Shown one piece after another: positions 53,851 through 62,568 of a DNA stretch of 64,000 bases. Every line of letters begins with the position of its first letter. Within the stretch, counting starts at the first letter, position 1. The position numbers and the translations under genes were made by a program. The notes under the pieces were generated by a model that worked only from the letters and a program-made list of their open reading frames with translations, did no database searches and was not told where the DNA came from. The stretch comes from Parerythrobacter_A sp963761775 (GTDB lineage Bacteria; Pseudomonadota; Alphaproteobacteria; Sphingomonadales; Sphingomonadaceae): NCBI GenBank assembly GCA_963761775.1, contig CAVXIF010000002.1, positions 1-64,000 on the forward strand, read 5' to 3'.

Positions 53851-54211
53851 TGGTCACACCACCACGACAGCGCATGGTCACCGTGCCGAAACGCCGTTCT
53901 CCGGTGTCGATGACCACCTCGTCGCCGTGCCGTGCCACCTTGCCAGCGTCGATCACACGGCCCACGAAATGCTGGCCATGCTGGCGCAGCACCAGTGCAT
54001 TGCCCGATCCGTCTTCAAGCAGCGCGGCGCGGCCGCCATCGTCGACCAGCACCGTTTCCGGCGCAAATCCTTCGGCGGTTTCGCCGGCAAGCACGCGGGC
54101 GTGATCCTCGTCACGGATGCGGCTGCGCGTGCCGAGCGCGAGCAGGTGGACCAGCCCGGCAATGCCCAGCACCGCCAGCAGCGATCCGCCGAAGATTGCC
54201 GCCTGCGTCAC
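53843..54211 (-). CDS. Small membrane-anchored protein of unknown function
   Basis: A 122-residue protein with one N-terminal transmembrane helix (about 5-27) and a soluble domain of about 90 residues with beta-strand pattern (FAPETVLVDDGGRAALLEDG, LVLRQHGQHFVGRVID, RFGTVTMRC). It overlaps the DUF442 gene stop by four bases and the hydroxylase start by eight, so the three form one unit. The fold may be OB- or NfeD-like; no motif proves it. Confidence 0.72.
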   Translation of the reverse strand: MTQAAIFGGSLLAVLGIAGLVHLLALGTRSRIRDEDHARVLAGETAEGFAPETVLVDDGGRAALLEDGSGNALVLRQHGQHFVGRVIDAGKVARHGDEVVIDTGERRFGTVTMRCRGGVTNA

Positions 54212-54645
54212 GTCTTGTCTTCGGCCATTGCGTCGAGCGCAGAGCGTATCGGCGACAGGTCATATCCTGCATCCTGCGCCGCCGAGGCAAGCGTATCGGC
54301 GCCGGTTCCCCGGCTTGCTTGTGCCAACGCCCACAGGAATGTCGAGCGCGTACCGGTCCGGCAGAAAGCCAGCACCGGCCCTTCGGCAGCATCCAGCGCA
54401 TCCGCCATCGCATCGACCTGTTCCGGTCCCATCCCGCCGGGCACGACTGGAATGGCACGATAGGACAGGCCAGCCGCCGCCGCCGCCGATTCGATTTGTG
54501 CGCCATCCGGCTGCCCGCTTTCTTCCCCGTCGGGGCGGTTATTGATAACCAGGGTTATGCCCTGCGCAGCGGCGGTGGCGAGGTCGGCAGGCGCAATCTG
54601 CCCGGTGACCAGCATGGAATCGGTCAGGGTGCGAAACGCTGTCAT
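54208..54645 (-). CDS. DUF442/TIGR01244-type phosphatase-like protein (Blh N-terminal domain)
   Basis: A 145-residue protein of the small tyrosine-phosphatase-like family often fused to beta-lactamase-like sulfur dioxygenases. The loop AFCRTGTRS carries the catalytic Cys95 and Arg of C-x5-R, and GITLVINNRPDGEESGQP is the usual second motif. The ATG at 54645 gives a normal N-terminus (MTAFRTLTDSMLVTGQI). First gene of a three-gene unit. Family members are linked to sulfide metabolism, but the exact substrate is unknown. Confidence 0.87.
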   Translation of the reverse strand: MTAFRTLTDSMLVTGQIAPADLATAAAQGITLVINNRPDGEESGQPDGAQIESAAAAAGLSYRAIPVVPGGMGPEQVDAMADALDAAEGPVLAFCRTGTRSTFLWALAQASRGTGADTLASAAQDAGYDLSPIRSALDAMAEDKT

Positions 54646-54955
54646 GGTATCATCTCTCCCGCAGAGAAAGGCAGTTTTGTGGGCAATCGGAGGCAGTCTC
54701 ATCCATCGCACCAGTCTGTATTCCCTGGTGCAATAGCCGGTTATGCGGAATTGTCATATTGGTGGCGCACTTGGAAAAAACGCTAAATTGTTCGCGCGCG
54801 GATGCTTTCTGCGCTATGAACGCAAATGGATGGTCCGTGCGTGCCGCAAGGATGCGGTGTTAACCGGCGGGACCATGTCGATGCCTGGCACACCCGCCGT
54901 CCGGTTGCCGCATCGGGAATTTTCGGGACGGGACTACGAAGGTACGTGTTGCATT
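54646..54955. other. Divergent intergenic region and long leader of the cold-shock gene
   Basis: About 310 bases between the DUF442 gene (minus) and the cold-shock gene (plus). A long open frame crosses it but lacks ribosome binding sites and coding character. Cold-shock genes commonly have long structured 5' leaders that work as temperature switches; I see no single dominant hairpin, and the promoter is not placed. Confidence 0.45.
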
Positions 54956-55786
54956 ATGGGTTACGATAGAGGCCGCAAAGGGCGCGGACGCGACAAACGG
55001 GACAGTTTCGGTGAAGACGGTTTCGATCCGTTCGGCGGCGGTGGCGGCGGCTTTGGCGGTGACAGCTATGGCGGCGGTGGCGGTAATGACCGTGGCGGTG
55101 GCGGCGGTGGTTATGGCGGCGGCGGCAACGATCGCGGCGGCTACGGCGGTGGCGGTGGCGGTGGCGGCGGCAATCGCTTCGGTGGCGGCGGGGGCGGTGG
55201 CCCGCGTGGCGGCGGAGGCGGCAGCGGTTTCGCCGGCGGTGGCGGCGGACAGGGTGGCGGCAACCGTATGCCTCCGCAAGTCGTCGGCACCGGCAAGGGT
55301 GCGGTCAAGTTCTTCAACAGCGAAAAGGGATTCGGCTTCATCCAGCAGGTCGGCGGCGGCGAAGATGTGTTCATCCACATCAGCGCGGTCGAACGTGCCG
55401 GTCTTCAGGGTCTTGCCGAAGGACAGGAACTGGAATTCAACCTTGTGGATCGCGGCGGCAAGGTCTCCGCGCAAGACATCCAGGTTATCGGCGACGTCAT
55501 TCCGGCCGAAAGCGGCGGTCGCAGCGCGCCTTCGGGCGACCGCGGTGGCGCACCCCAGCGCGAGCTGACGGGCGAGAAGGCGACAGGCACGGTCAAGTTC
55601 TTCAACGCGATGAAAGGCTTCGGCTTCATCGTGCGCGATGACGGCCAGCCCGATGCCTTCGTGCATATCAGCGCCGTGGAAAGATCCGGCCTGTCCGCCA
55701 TCAACGAAGGCGAACGCTACCAGTTCGACATCGAGATGGACCGACGCGGCAAGCATTCGGCGGTGAACCTGGTGCCTGCCGAATAG
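54956..55786 (+). CDS. Double cold-shock-domain protein with long glycine-rich N-terminal region
   Basis: A 276-residue RNA-binding protein. After a basic start (MGYDRGRKGRGRDKRD) residues about 25-105 are a low-complexity Gly-rich stretch with scattered Arg, Tyr, Phe and Asn, similar to RGG regions of eukaryotic RNA-binding proteins. Two cold-shock domains follow: about 112-178 (GAVKFFNSEKGFGFIQQ, DVFIHISAVERAG) and about 207-275 (GTVKFFNAMKGFGFIVRDD, AFVHISAVERSG), each with RNP1 and RNP2. Alphaproteobacterial double-CSD proteins are known, but such a long glycine tract at the front is unusual. I set the start at 54956; the open frame upstream is leader. Confidence 0.9.
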   Translation: MGYDRGRKGRGRDKRDSFGEDGFDPFGGGGGGFGGDSYGGGGGNDRGGGGGGYGGGGNDRGGYGGGGGGGGGNRFGGGGGGGPRGGGGGSGFAGGGGGQGGGNRMPPQVVGTGKGAVKFFNSEKGFGFIQQVGGGEDVFIHISAVERAGLQGLAEGQELEFNLVDRGGKVSAQDIQVIGDVIPAESGGRSAPSGDRGGAPQRELTGEKATGTVKFFNAMKGFGFIVRDDGQPDAFVHISAVERSGLSAINEGERYQFDIEMDRRGKHSAVNLVPAE

Positions 55787-55904
55787 GCACACCGCTGTTC
55801 ACCTTCGAATACGCACATGGCGGCTCTGGTGGGGTCGCCATTTGCTTTTGTGCTAAAGACAACTGCATATCCTGCCCACGCGACACCTTTTGAAAGCCTG
55901 TTCC

Positions 55905-57098
55905 ATGTCCATCACGCCTCTCATGCCCGTCTATCCCCGTTGTGGCGTGCGCCCTGTGCGCGGCGAACATTGCCACCTGATCGACGAGGACGGCACGCGC
56001 TATCTCGATTTCGCCAGTGGCATCGCGGTGAACCTGCTGGGTCACAGCCATGCGGGGCTGATCGGCGCGATCCAGAAGCAGGCGGAAACGCTGATGCATG
56101 TTTCCAACCTCTATGGCAGTCCGCAGGGCGAGGAGCTGGCGCAGCGGCTGGTCGATGCCACCTTCGCCGATACGGTGTTCTTCACCAATTCCGGCGCGGA
56201 GGCGGTGGAGACGGCCATCAAGGTCGCGCGCGCCTATCACCAGCACGAGGACGGCGACGCGCAGCGCACCGAGCTGATTACCTTCGTAAATGCCTTCCAC
56301 GGGCGGACGATGGCGACGATCAGCGCCAGCAACCAGGCCAAGATGCACAAGGGGTTCGAACCGCTGCTGCCCGGTTTCCGCTATTGCGAGTTCGACGATC
56401 TGGAAGCGGCGCGCGCGATGGTCGGGCCGAATACGGCAGGCTTTCTGGTCGAGCCGATCCAGGGCGAGGGCGGCATCCGGCCTGCGTCGCAGGACTTCCT
56501 GACCGGCCTGCGCGCGATTGCGGACGAGCATGACCTGATGCTGGTGCTGGACGAAGTGCAGTGCGGTGTGGCGCGCACCGGCATGATGTATGCTCACGAA
56601 CATTACGGCGTGACGCCGGACATCCTGGCCAGTGCGAAAGGCATCGGCGGCGGCTTCCCGCTAGGTGCGTGTCTGGCGACGGAAAAGGCGGCGCGCGGCA
56701 TGACCTTCGGCACGCACGGCTCCACCTATGGCGGCAACCCGCTGGCAATGGCGGCGGGCGGTGCGGTGATGGATGCGGTCGCCAACGAACCGTTTCTTGC
56801 GCAAGTGCGCGACATGGGCGAGCGCATTCGCGCCCGGCTGGAACAGTTCATCGGCAATTATCCCGATCTGTTCGACCACGTGCGCGGGAAGGGCCTGATG
56901 CTGGGGATCAAGATGCGCGTCGAGAGCCGCCCCTTCTTCGTCCACCTGCGTGACCATCACCAGCTGCTGACCGTGGCGGCAGGTGACAACACGCTGCGCC
57001 TGTTGCCGCCCCTGGTCATCGGCGATGGGGAGATCGACGAGTTCTTCGACAAGCTGTCGGCCGGCGCGGCCAGCTACACGGTCCCGCAGGCTGCGTGA
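55905..57098 (+). CDS. argD: Acetylornithine/succinyldiaminopimelate aminotransferase
   Basis: A 397-residue PLP enzyme of arginine synthesis. Visible are GTRYLDFASGIAVNLLGHSH, TNSGAEAVETAIKVAR, FVNAFHGRTMAT, VEPIQGEGGIRPAS, LDEVQCGVARTG with the cofactor-contacting Asp, and the Lys-bearing SAKGIGGGFPLGA. I choose ATG 55905 (MSITPLMPVYPR), the family start. The stop overlaps the first possible argF start, forming argD-argF-hslO. Confidence 0.95.
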   Translation: MSITPLMPVYPRCGVRPVRGEHCHLIDEDGTRYLDFASGIAVNLLGHSHAGLIGAIQKQAETLMHVSNLYGSPQGEELAQRLVDATFADTVFFTNSGAEAVETAIKVARAYHQHEDGDAQRTELITFVNAFHGRTMATISASNQAKMHKGFEPLLPGFRYCEFDDLEAARAMVGPNTAGFLVEPIQGEGGIRPASQDFLTGLRAIADEHDLMLVLDEVQCGVARTGMMYAHEHYGVTPDILASAKGIGGGFPLGACLATEKAARGMTFGTHGSTYGGNPLAMAAGGAVMDAVANEPFLAQVRDMGERIRARLEQFIGNYPDLFDHVRGKGLMLGIKMRVESRPFFVHLRDHHQLLTVAAGDNTLRLLPPLVIGDGEIDEFFDKLSAGAASYTVPQAA

Positions 57099-57100
57099 GC

Positions 57101-58024
57101 ATGCGCCACTTCACCGATCTGGCCGACGCAGGCGCAGACGGGCTTGCCGCGATGATCGCCGACGCCATCGACCGCAAGGCTGCGCGCGCCGGATGGCCAC
57201 GGGGCCGCGCCGATGCCGATGCGCCGTTGGCGGATCACGTGCTGGCCACCGTGTTCGAGAAAAGCAGCACGCGCACCCGCGTCAGCTTCGACATGGCGAT
57301 GCGCCAGCTCGGCGGCAGCGCGCTGGTGCTGGATTCGGGCAGCACGCAATTGGGGCGGGGGGAGAGTGTGGCCGATACCGCGCGGGTGCTGGGCCGGATG
57401 GTCGACGCCATCACGCTGCGCACGGACGATCATGCAAAACTGCTGGCAATGGCGAAACATGCCGGCGTGCCGGTCATCAACGCGCTGACCGATGCCAGCC
57501 ATCCATGCCAGATCGTTGCCGACCTGCTGACCATGATCGAGCATGGCAAGGCCTTGCCCGGTCTGGACGTCGCCTGGCTGGGCGATGGCAACAATGTGCT
57601 GCATTCCTGGCTCGAAGCGGCGGGGCTGATGCAGTTCAACATGCGCGTTGCCACGCCGGACGGCTTCGCGCCCGGACAGCGCTGGATCGACGAGGCACGC
57701 ACACGCGGGGCGCGGATCGAGACCGGCCTGTCCGCCCAATCGGCGGCGGATGGCGCCGACGTGATCGTCACCGATACCTGGATCAGCATGGGGCAGGATG
57801 GCGAGGCGGAGCGGCGTGCGGCAATGACGCCATATCGCGTGACCGACGCCATCATGGGCTGCGCGCGGCCAGATGCCCTGTTCCTGCACTGCCTGCCCGC
57901 CCATGTCGGCGATGAGGTCGTGCGAAGCGTGTTCGAAGGTCCGCAATCGGTCGTGTTCGACGAAGCGGAAAACCGGCTCCATGCGCAAAAATCTATCCTG
58001 CGCTGGTGCTTCGAGCAGATTTAG
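57101..58024 (+). CDS. argF: Ornithine carbamoyltransferase
   Basis: A 307-residue enzyme that makes citrulline from ornithine and carbamoyl phosphate. The carbamoyl-phosphate loop is FEKSSTRTRVSFDMAM, HPCQIVADLLT gives the other phosphate contacts, DGNNVLHSW the ornithine site, and HCLPAH the catalytic Cys motif. A GTG at 57095 overlapping the argD stop is an alternative start. Second gene of argD-argF-hslO. Confidence 0.95.
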   Translation: MRHFTDLADAGADGLAAMIADAIDRKAARAGWPRGRADADAPLADHVLATVFEKSSTRTRVSFDMAMRQLGGSALVLDSGSTQLGRGESVADTARVLGRMVDAITLRTDDHAKLLAMAKHAGVPVINALTDASHPCQIVADLLTMIEHGKALPGLDVAWLGDGNNVLHSWLEAAGLMQFNMRVATPDGFAPGQRWIDEARTRGARIETGLSAQSAADGADVIVTDTWISMGQDGEAERRAAMTPYRVTDAIMGCARPDALFLHCLPAHVGDEVVRSVFEGPQSVVFDEAENRLHAQKSILRWCFEQI

Positions 58025-58063
58025 CGCGGTTGCGCGCCGCGCCGCCGACCCCATATCGCCGCC

Positions 58064-59002
58064 ATGCCCGATAGCACTGCCGAAACCCGCGACGCCGCCG
58101 CATCCGCCGCCGAAACCTGGACCGACCGCGTTCTCAATTTCACGATCCCGTCACGTCATGCGCGCGGGCGAATCGTGCGGCTGGACGATGTGCTGGCACA
58201 AATCCTGTCGGCGCACGACTATCCCGCACCGATCCGGCATTTGCTTGCCGAAGCGGTTGTGCTGGGCGCGTTGATGGGCGGGCTGATCAAGGAAGCCGGT
58301 GCGCAGATGACCATGCAGGCGCAGACCGAGGGGGGCATCGTCAACCTGCTGGTCTGCGATTATCGCGGTGGCGAGCTGCGCGGCTATGTCGATTTCGATG
58401 CCGACCGGCTCGGCAGTATCGGTGCAAATCCGACGCTAAAGGCGCTGTTCGGCAAGGGTTATCTCGCCATTACTTTCGACCGGCCCGGCCTGGAGGGTGG
58501 CGAGCACGAACGGTATCAGGGCATCGTGCCGCTGGAAGGGGCAACGCTGTCCGATGCCTGCGAAGCCTATTTCGCGCAATCCGAGCAGGTGCCGACCCTC
58601 ATCCGCACTGCCATTCGCAGCGAGGGCGCGCGCGTTCTCGCGGCCGGAATGCTGGTGCAGCATATCGCCGATGGAGAGGAAGGGCGCGAGCGGCTGCATG
58701 TTCGCATGGACCATCCCGAATGGGAGCATGTCGCGGTGATGGCGGGCAGCCTGCGGCACGAGGAGCTGCTGGAGTCCGCGCTGTCGATGGACGCGCTGGT
58801 CTGGCGGCTGTTCCATGACGAGGAAGAAGTGCGCATCCTGCCCGGAAGCGTGCTGAAACGCGGCTGTCGCTGCACAACAGAGCATTATCACGAACTGCTG
58901 GCCCGTTTCCCGGAAAGCGAACGCGTGGAGATGCGCGACGAAGACGGACATATTAACGTCGACTGCGCGTTCTGTTCGCGCGTGTTCCCTATCGACCTTT
59001 AG
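58064..59002 (+). CDS. hslO: Redox-regulated chaperonin Hsp33
   Basis: A 312-residue chaperone that becomes active on oxidative stress by zinc release and disulfide formation. The C-terminal zinc switch is intact: GCRC about 27 residues before DCAFC. The N-terminal core has GALMGGLIKEAGAQMTMQAQ and GGIVNLLVCDYRGGELRGYV. An argF-hslO order is common in alphaproteobacteria. Forty bases separate it from argF, so co-transcription is likely. Confidence 0.95.
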   Translation: MPDSTAETRDAAASAAETWTDRVLNFTIPSRHARGRIVRLDDVLAQILSAHDYPAPIRHLLAEAVVLGALMGGLIKEAGAQMTMQAQTEGGIVNLLVCDYRGGELRGYVDFDADRLGSIGANPTLKALFGKGYLAITFDRPGLEGGEHERYQGIVPLEGATLSDACEAYFAQSEQVPTLIRTAIRSEGARVLAAGMLVQHIADGEEGRERLHVRMDHPEWEHVAVMAGSLRHEELLESALSMDALVWRLFHDEEEVRILPGSVLKRGCRCTTEHYHELLARFPESERVEMRDEDGHINVDCAFCSRVFPIDL

Positions 59003-59071
59003 CCCATCCGGGCCATTCGCGCAGGCATGCGATCTATGGTATTGCGCCTGCACAAGGAGTAGAATCACGCC

Positions 59072-59506
59072 ATGTTCCGTTTCGCCAAGCCATTCCGCAA
59101 TTTCGTCAGCTCAAATACCGCCCGTATCGTGGCAGGGTGTGCGATGGCGCTCGGCCTGGGCGTTGTGCCTGCCACGGCGCAGGCGCCGACGATGGAACTG
59201 CTCGACCGTATCGAGCGCGGGGCGTGGGTACTGGACTATCGCGGCGGCGCGCAGAAGCAGCGCGTGTGCGTGCGCACTGGACAGGAATTGACGCGGCTGC
59301 GCAATCCCGGCCCGAATTGTCGCCGCTACGTGGTGGAATCCAGCGTCAATCAGGTAACCGTGCAATATAGCTGCGGCGGCGCAGGCTACACTCGCACCAG
59401 CATCCGGCGCGAGAGCAGTACGCTGTTGCAGATCACCGGGCAGGGCATGAACAAATCGCGCCCGTTCCAGTTTTCCGCCGAGGCGCGCCGCGCCGGTAGC
59501 TGCTGA
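59072..59506 (+). CDS. Small exported protein, DUF3617-like
   Basis: A 144-residue protein with a signal peptide (about 1-36, GCAMALGLGVVPATAQA) and a beta-rich mature part with paired cysteines (CVRTGQELTRLRNPGPNCRR and YSCGGAGYTRTSIRRES, ending RAGSC). The layout matches DUF3617-type proteins frequent in sphingomonads. AGGAG precedes the ATG. Function unknown; periplasmic location likely. Confidence 0.82.
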   Translation: MFRFAKPFRNFVSSNTARIVAGCAMALGLGVVPATAQAPTMELLDRIERGAWVLDYRGGAQKQRVCVRTGQELTRLRNPGPNCRRYVVESSVNQVTVQYSCGGAGYTRTSIRRESSTLLQITGQGMNKSRPFQFSAEARRAGSC

Positions 59507-59514
59507 CACAGCCC

Positions 59515-60246
59515 ATGACGGAAGCAAAGCCGCGGGATGACACCACACCGCGTGCGGCGGTGGTCCTGCTGTCGGGCGGGCTCGATTCGATGGTAACCGC
59601 CGCGCTGGCGCGCGAGCAGGGGTTCGCTGTTCATGCGCTGACCATCGATTACCACCAGCGGCACCGGATCGAAATAGAGCGCGCGCATCGCATTGCCGGT
59701 TCACTCGGTTGCGTGGCGCACAAAGTGCTGCCGCTGGACCTGACGATGTTCGGGGGATCGGCGCTGACCGACGATATCGCGGTCCCCACGGGCGGGGTCG
59801 GCGAGGACATTCCGGTAACCTATGTCCCGGCGCGCAACCTCGTCTTCCTGTCGCTGACGCTGGCCTGGGCGGAGACGGTCGCGGCGCGCGATATCTTTAT
59901 CGGCGTGAACGCGCTCGACTATTCGGGCTACCCCGATTGCCGCCCCGAATTCATCGCCAGTTTCGAGGAAACTGCTCGCCTAGGCACCAAGTCGGGCGTC
60001 GAGGATGGCCCGTTCACCATTCATGCGCCGTTGCAAGAGCTTGGAAAAGCGGACATTGCACGCGAAGCGGCCCGACTTGGGCTGGACCCGGCGATGAGCT
60101 GGTCATGCTACGCACCGTCAAAAGACGGGCTGGCGTGCGGAGTGTGCGACAGCTGTCGCTTGCGCCGCAGGGGCTTTGCCGAGGCGGGACTTGAGGATGG
60201 GACACGATATGCCGGAACCGACGAACGAGGCGACGCAGCAGGCTGA
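59515..60246 (+). CDS. queC: 7-cyano-7-deazaguanine synthase
   Basis: A 243-residue ATP-dependent enzyme that makes preQ0 for queuosine. The PP-loop is VVLLSGGLDSMV, VPARNLVFLSLTLAWAE and GVNALDYSGYPDCRPEFI are typical, and the C-terminal zinc site is SCYAPSKDGLACGVCDSCRLRRRGF. The last ten residues after TRYA are unusual and overlap the MFS gene start. Starts eight bases after the DUF3617-like gene. Confidence 0.95.
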   Translation: MTEAKPRDDTTPRAAVVLLSGGLDSMVTAALAREQGFAVHALTIDYHQRHRIEIERAHRIAGSLGCVAHKVLPLDLTMFGGSALTDDIAVPTGGVGEDIPVTYVPARNLVFLSLTLAWAETVAARDIFIGVNALDYSGYPDCRPEFIASFEETARLGTKSGVEDGPFTIHAPLQELGKADIAREAARLGLDPAMSWSCYAPSKDGLACGVCDSCRLRRRGFAEAGLEDGTRYAGTDERGDAAG

Positions 60247-61890
60247 CACGCCGCCGCCGGGCATCGCCACCGGCCAGCCGGTCACCGATCAGCCGGTGCC
60301 TACCTATAGCTGGTACGCACTCAGCGTCCTTGTGCTGGTCTATGTGCTGAACTTCGTCGACCGGCAGATCCTGTCGATCCTTGCCAATGACATCAAGGCC
60401 GACCTTGGCGTGGACGATGCCTATCTCGGCTTTCTTTACGGGACGGCTTTCGCGATCTTCTACGCACTGTTCGGCATTCCGCTGGGCAAGCTGGCCGATA
60501 GTTGGAAGCGGGTGCGGCTGATGACGATCGGGCTGGCCTTCTGGTCGGCCATGACGGCGATTGTCCGGCTTCGCGCGCAATGCAGCGGAGCTGACGGTGG
60601 CGCGTATCGGGGTGGGCGTAGGCGAAGCGACGGCCAGTCCGTCCGCCTATTCGCTCATTTCGGACTGGTTCCCCTCACGCCTGCGCGCAACCGCGCTCGC
60701 GATCTATTCGTCCGGAATATATATCGGCGGCGGGATCAGCCTGGCCATTGGCGGGCTGGTCGTCGAAAACTGGAACGAGGCCTTCCCCGATGGCGGCCCG
60801 TTGGGCTTGGCCGGCTGGCAGGCGGCGTTCATCGCGGTGGGCGTGCCCGGCCTGTTGCTGGCAATATGGGTCGCCAGCCTGCGCGAACCGGTACGCGGTG
60901 CCATCGACGGAATGCCGACGCCGGAAGACCCGCACCCCTTTCGCGGTTTCGTGCAGGAGCTGTTTACGGTCATCCCGCCATTTACGTTCTTCGGCGCGGC
61001 AGCAGCGCGGTGTCGGGGCGCTGGCAGTCAACGTCGCCATGTTCGCGGGTTTCGCTTTTTGCGGTAGCGTATCTGCTGACGATTACGCTCAGATTCCGGC
61101 AGCGCTGGATCGACATCATCCCGGCCATCGACCGATCAGTGGACGCTGATCGCCATCGGCTATTACGCTGTGTTCTGCTTTGCCACGTCATTGCGCGCGC
61201 GCGACTATCCAACCTTTGCCCTGACATGGGGCTCGCCCGCGTTCCTGTGCACCATCCTGGGCTACGGCACGGTCGCCTTCATGGCCTACGCGATGTCCTA
61301 CTGGGGTGCGCCCTATGCGGAGCGCACGTTCGACGTGTCCAAATCCGAACTTGGTTTCCTGCTGGGCGGCGGCGGCGCGGCGGGTGGCTTTCTCGGCGTG
61401 ATCCTGGGCGGACGGATGGCCGATTACCTGTTCGGACGCATGCCGTCGGGGCGCATCTGGGTGATTTTGTTCGGCTTGTTGGCGCCGATACCATTTGCGG
61501 TGGTCCAGTATACCACGGATAGCTGGTCGCTGTTCATCGTGCTGAACATCGTAACCGGTGCGCTTGCGGCGTCCGCACTGGGCGCGGCTGCCGCGTCGAG
61601 CCAGGCATTGGTGCTGCCACGAATGCGCGGGCTGGCGACCGCTACGTTCTTCCTCGCCACTACGCTCGTCGGGCTGGCGCTGGGACCGTATATGGCGGGT
61701 TATGTGTCGGCCTTGAACGATGGTGATCTGGGCATCGGTGTGCTGTCGACTCTCGCCATCGTGCCGTTCGGCATGGTGCTGCTGGTGGTCGGCGATCAAG
61801 CTGGTGCCCAAAGCCATGGCGAGCGTGACCGAACGGGCGGAAGTCGCAGGCGAATCAGCGCGCACCATGCGCGATCCGGCGGTTACCTAG
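60209..61890 (+). pseudogene. MFS transporter (spinster-like) with five frame breaks
   Basis: The protein continues through changing frames: MPEPTNEAT to WSAMTA, SGFARNAAELTVARIGVGVGEA to FTFFGAA, GALAVNVAMFAGFAF, AVAYLLTITL to RWIDIIPAI, TDQWTLIAIGYYAV to VLLVV, and AIKLVPKAMASV to the TAG at 61890. Breaks lie near 60556, 61005, 61056-61060 (a T5 run), 61128 and 61791; each requires one base fewer, and the corrected length is a whole number of codons. The family is clear from VDRQILSILANDIKADLGVDD, the 12-helix pattern and GVGEA. Spinster-like MFS proteins move lipids or drugs. The same-sign breaks again suggest read errors, although a dead gene is possible. Confidence 0.8.
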
Positions 61891-62428
61891 CCTGAAGCAC
61901 ACCGCAGGCGATCCGCGCACCGGCAGCGCCGGTGGGATCGGTGCGATAATCGTCGGCCTCGGCATGGATGATGACCGCCGTGCCATCGGCATCGAACATC
62001 TGCGCGCGCAGCATGTCCGGCATACCGGGCAGGGCGACGGTGATCATGCCCGTTCCATCGGCATCGGCCATCAGGTTTGGCAGATCGCCCAGATGCTTGC
62101 CGCCCGGTGATAGGACACCGTGCGTTTCGCCGGTCGGGTTCAGGTGTCCGCCTGATGATTTGAAGTCAGGCGCGTCGCAGGTGCCGGTTTCATGCAGATG
62201 GAACCCGTGCGGTCCGGCCGGAATATTGCGCGCATCAATGTTCAGGAATGCTGCACCGTTGCGCTCCCGCACAGTGACGGTTCCAGCGGGCTGGCCGTCC
62301 GAAGTCGTCAGCGACGCTGTGCCGATTGTCGTGCCTGATACAGGTGCAGTCGTTGCGCATGCGCCGAGGGCGAGGGGCAGCACGGCGAGAAGGGCGATGC
62401 GGAGCGAGGAATGGGCGGAGGGGAGCAT
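61883..62428 (-). CDS. sodC: Cu/Zn superoxide dismutase, lipoprotein form
   Basis: A 181-residue protein with a lipobox (LALGAC, Cys24), so it is anchored in the outer or inner membrane on the periplasmic side. Metal ligands are in HGFHLHETGTC, SSGGHLNP, THGVLSPGGKHLGDLPN and AVIIHAEADDYRTDPTGAAGARIACGV; the two cysteines should form the structural disulfide. AGGA seven bases upstream supports ATG 62428. Converges on the MFS gene with an eight-base overlap. Confidence 0.95.
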   Translation of the reverse strand: MLPSAHSSLRIALLAVLPLALGACATTAPVSGTTIGTASLTTSDGQPAGTVTVRERNGAAFLNIDARNIPAGPHGFHLHETGTCDAPDFKSSGGHLNPTGETHGVLSPGGKHLGDLPNLMADADGTGMITVALPGMPDMLRAQMFDADGTAVIIHAEADDYRTDPTGAAGARIACGVLQAR

Positions 62429-62513
62429 GGCTGTTTCCTTTGGCGGCAAGGCAGGTGCGCAGTTGGAAGGGCTGTCTTAGGCCCATCTTCGACGCGATCT
62501 TGTCCACACAACG

Positions 62514-62540
62514 AAAAAGGGGCCGGATTGCTCCGGCCCC
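62514..62540 (-). terminator. Intrinsic terminator of the OmpA-family gene
   Basis: On the minus strand GGGGCCGG and CCGGCCCC pair around a six-base loop (AGCAAT) and are followed by TTTTT. It lies 28 bases after the porin stop. Confidence 0.9.
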
Positions 62541-62568
62541 TCTAACGTTTTCAGCCGAAGCTGGAAGC

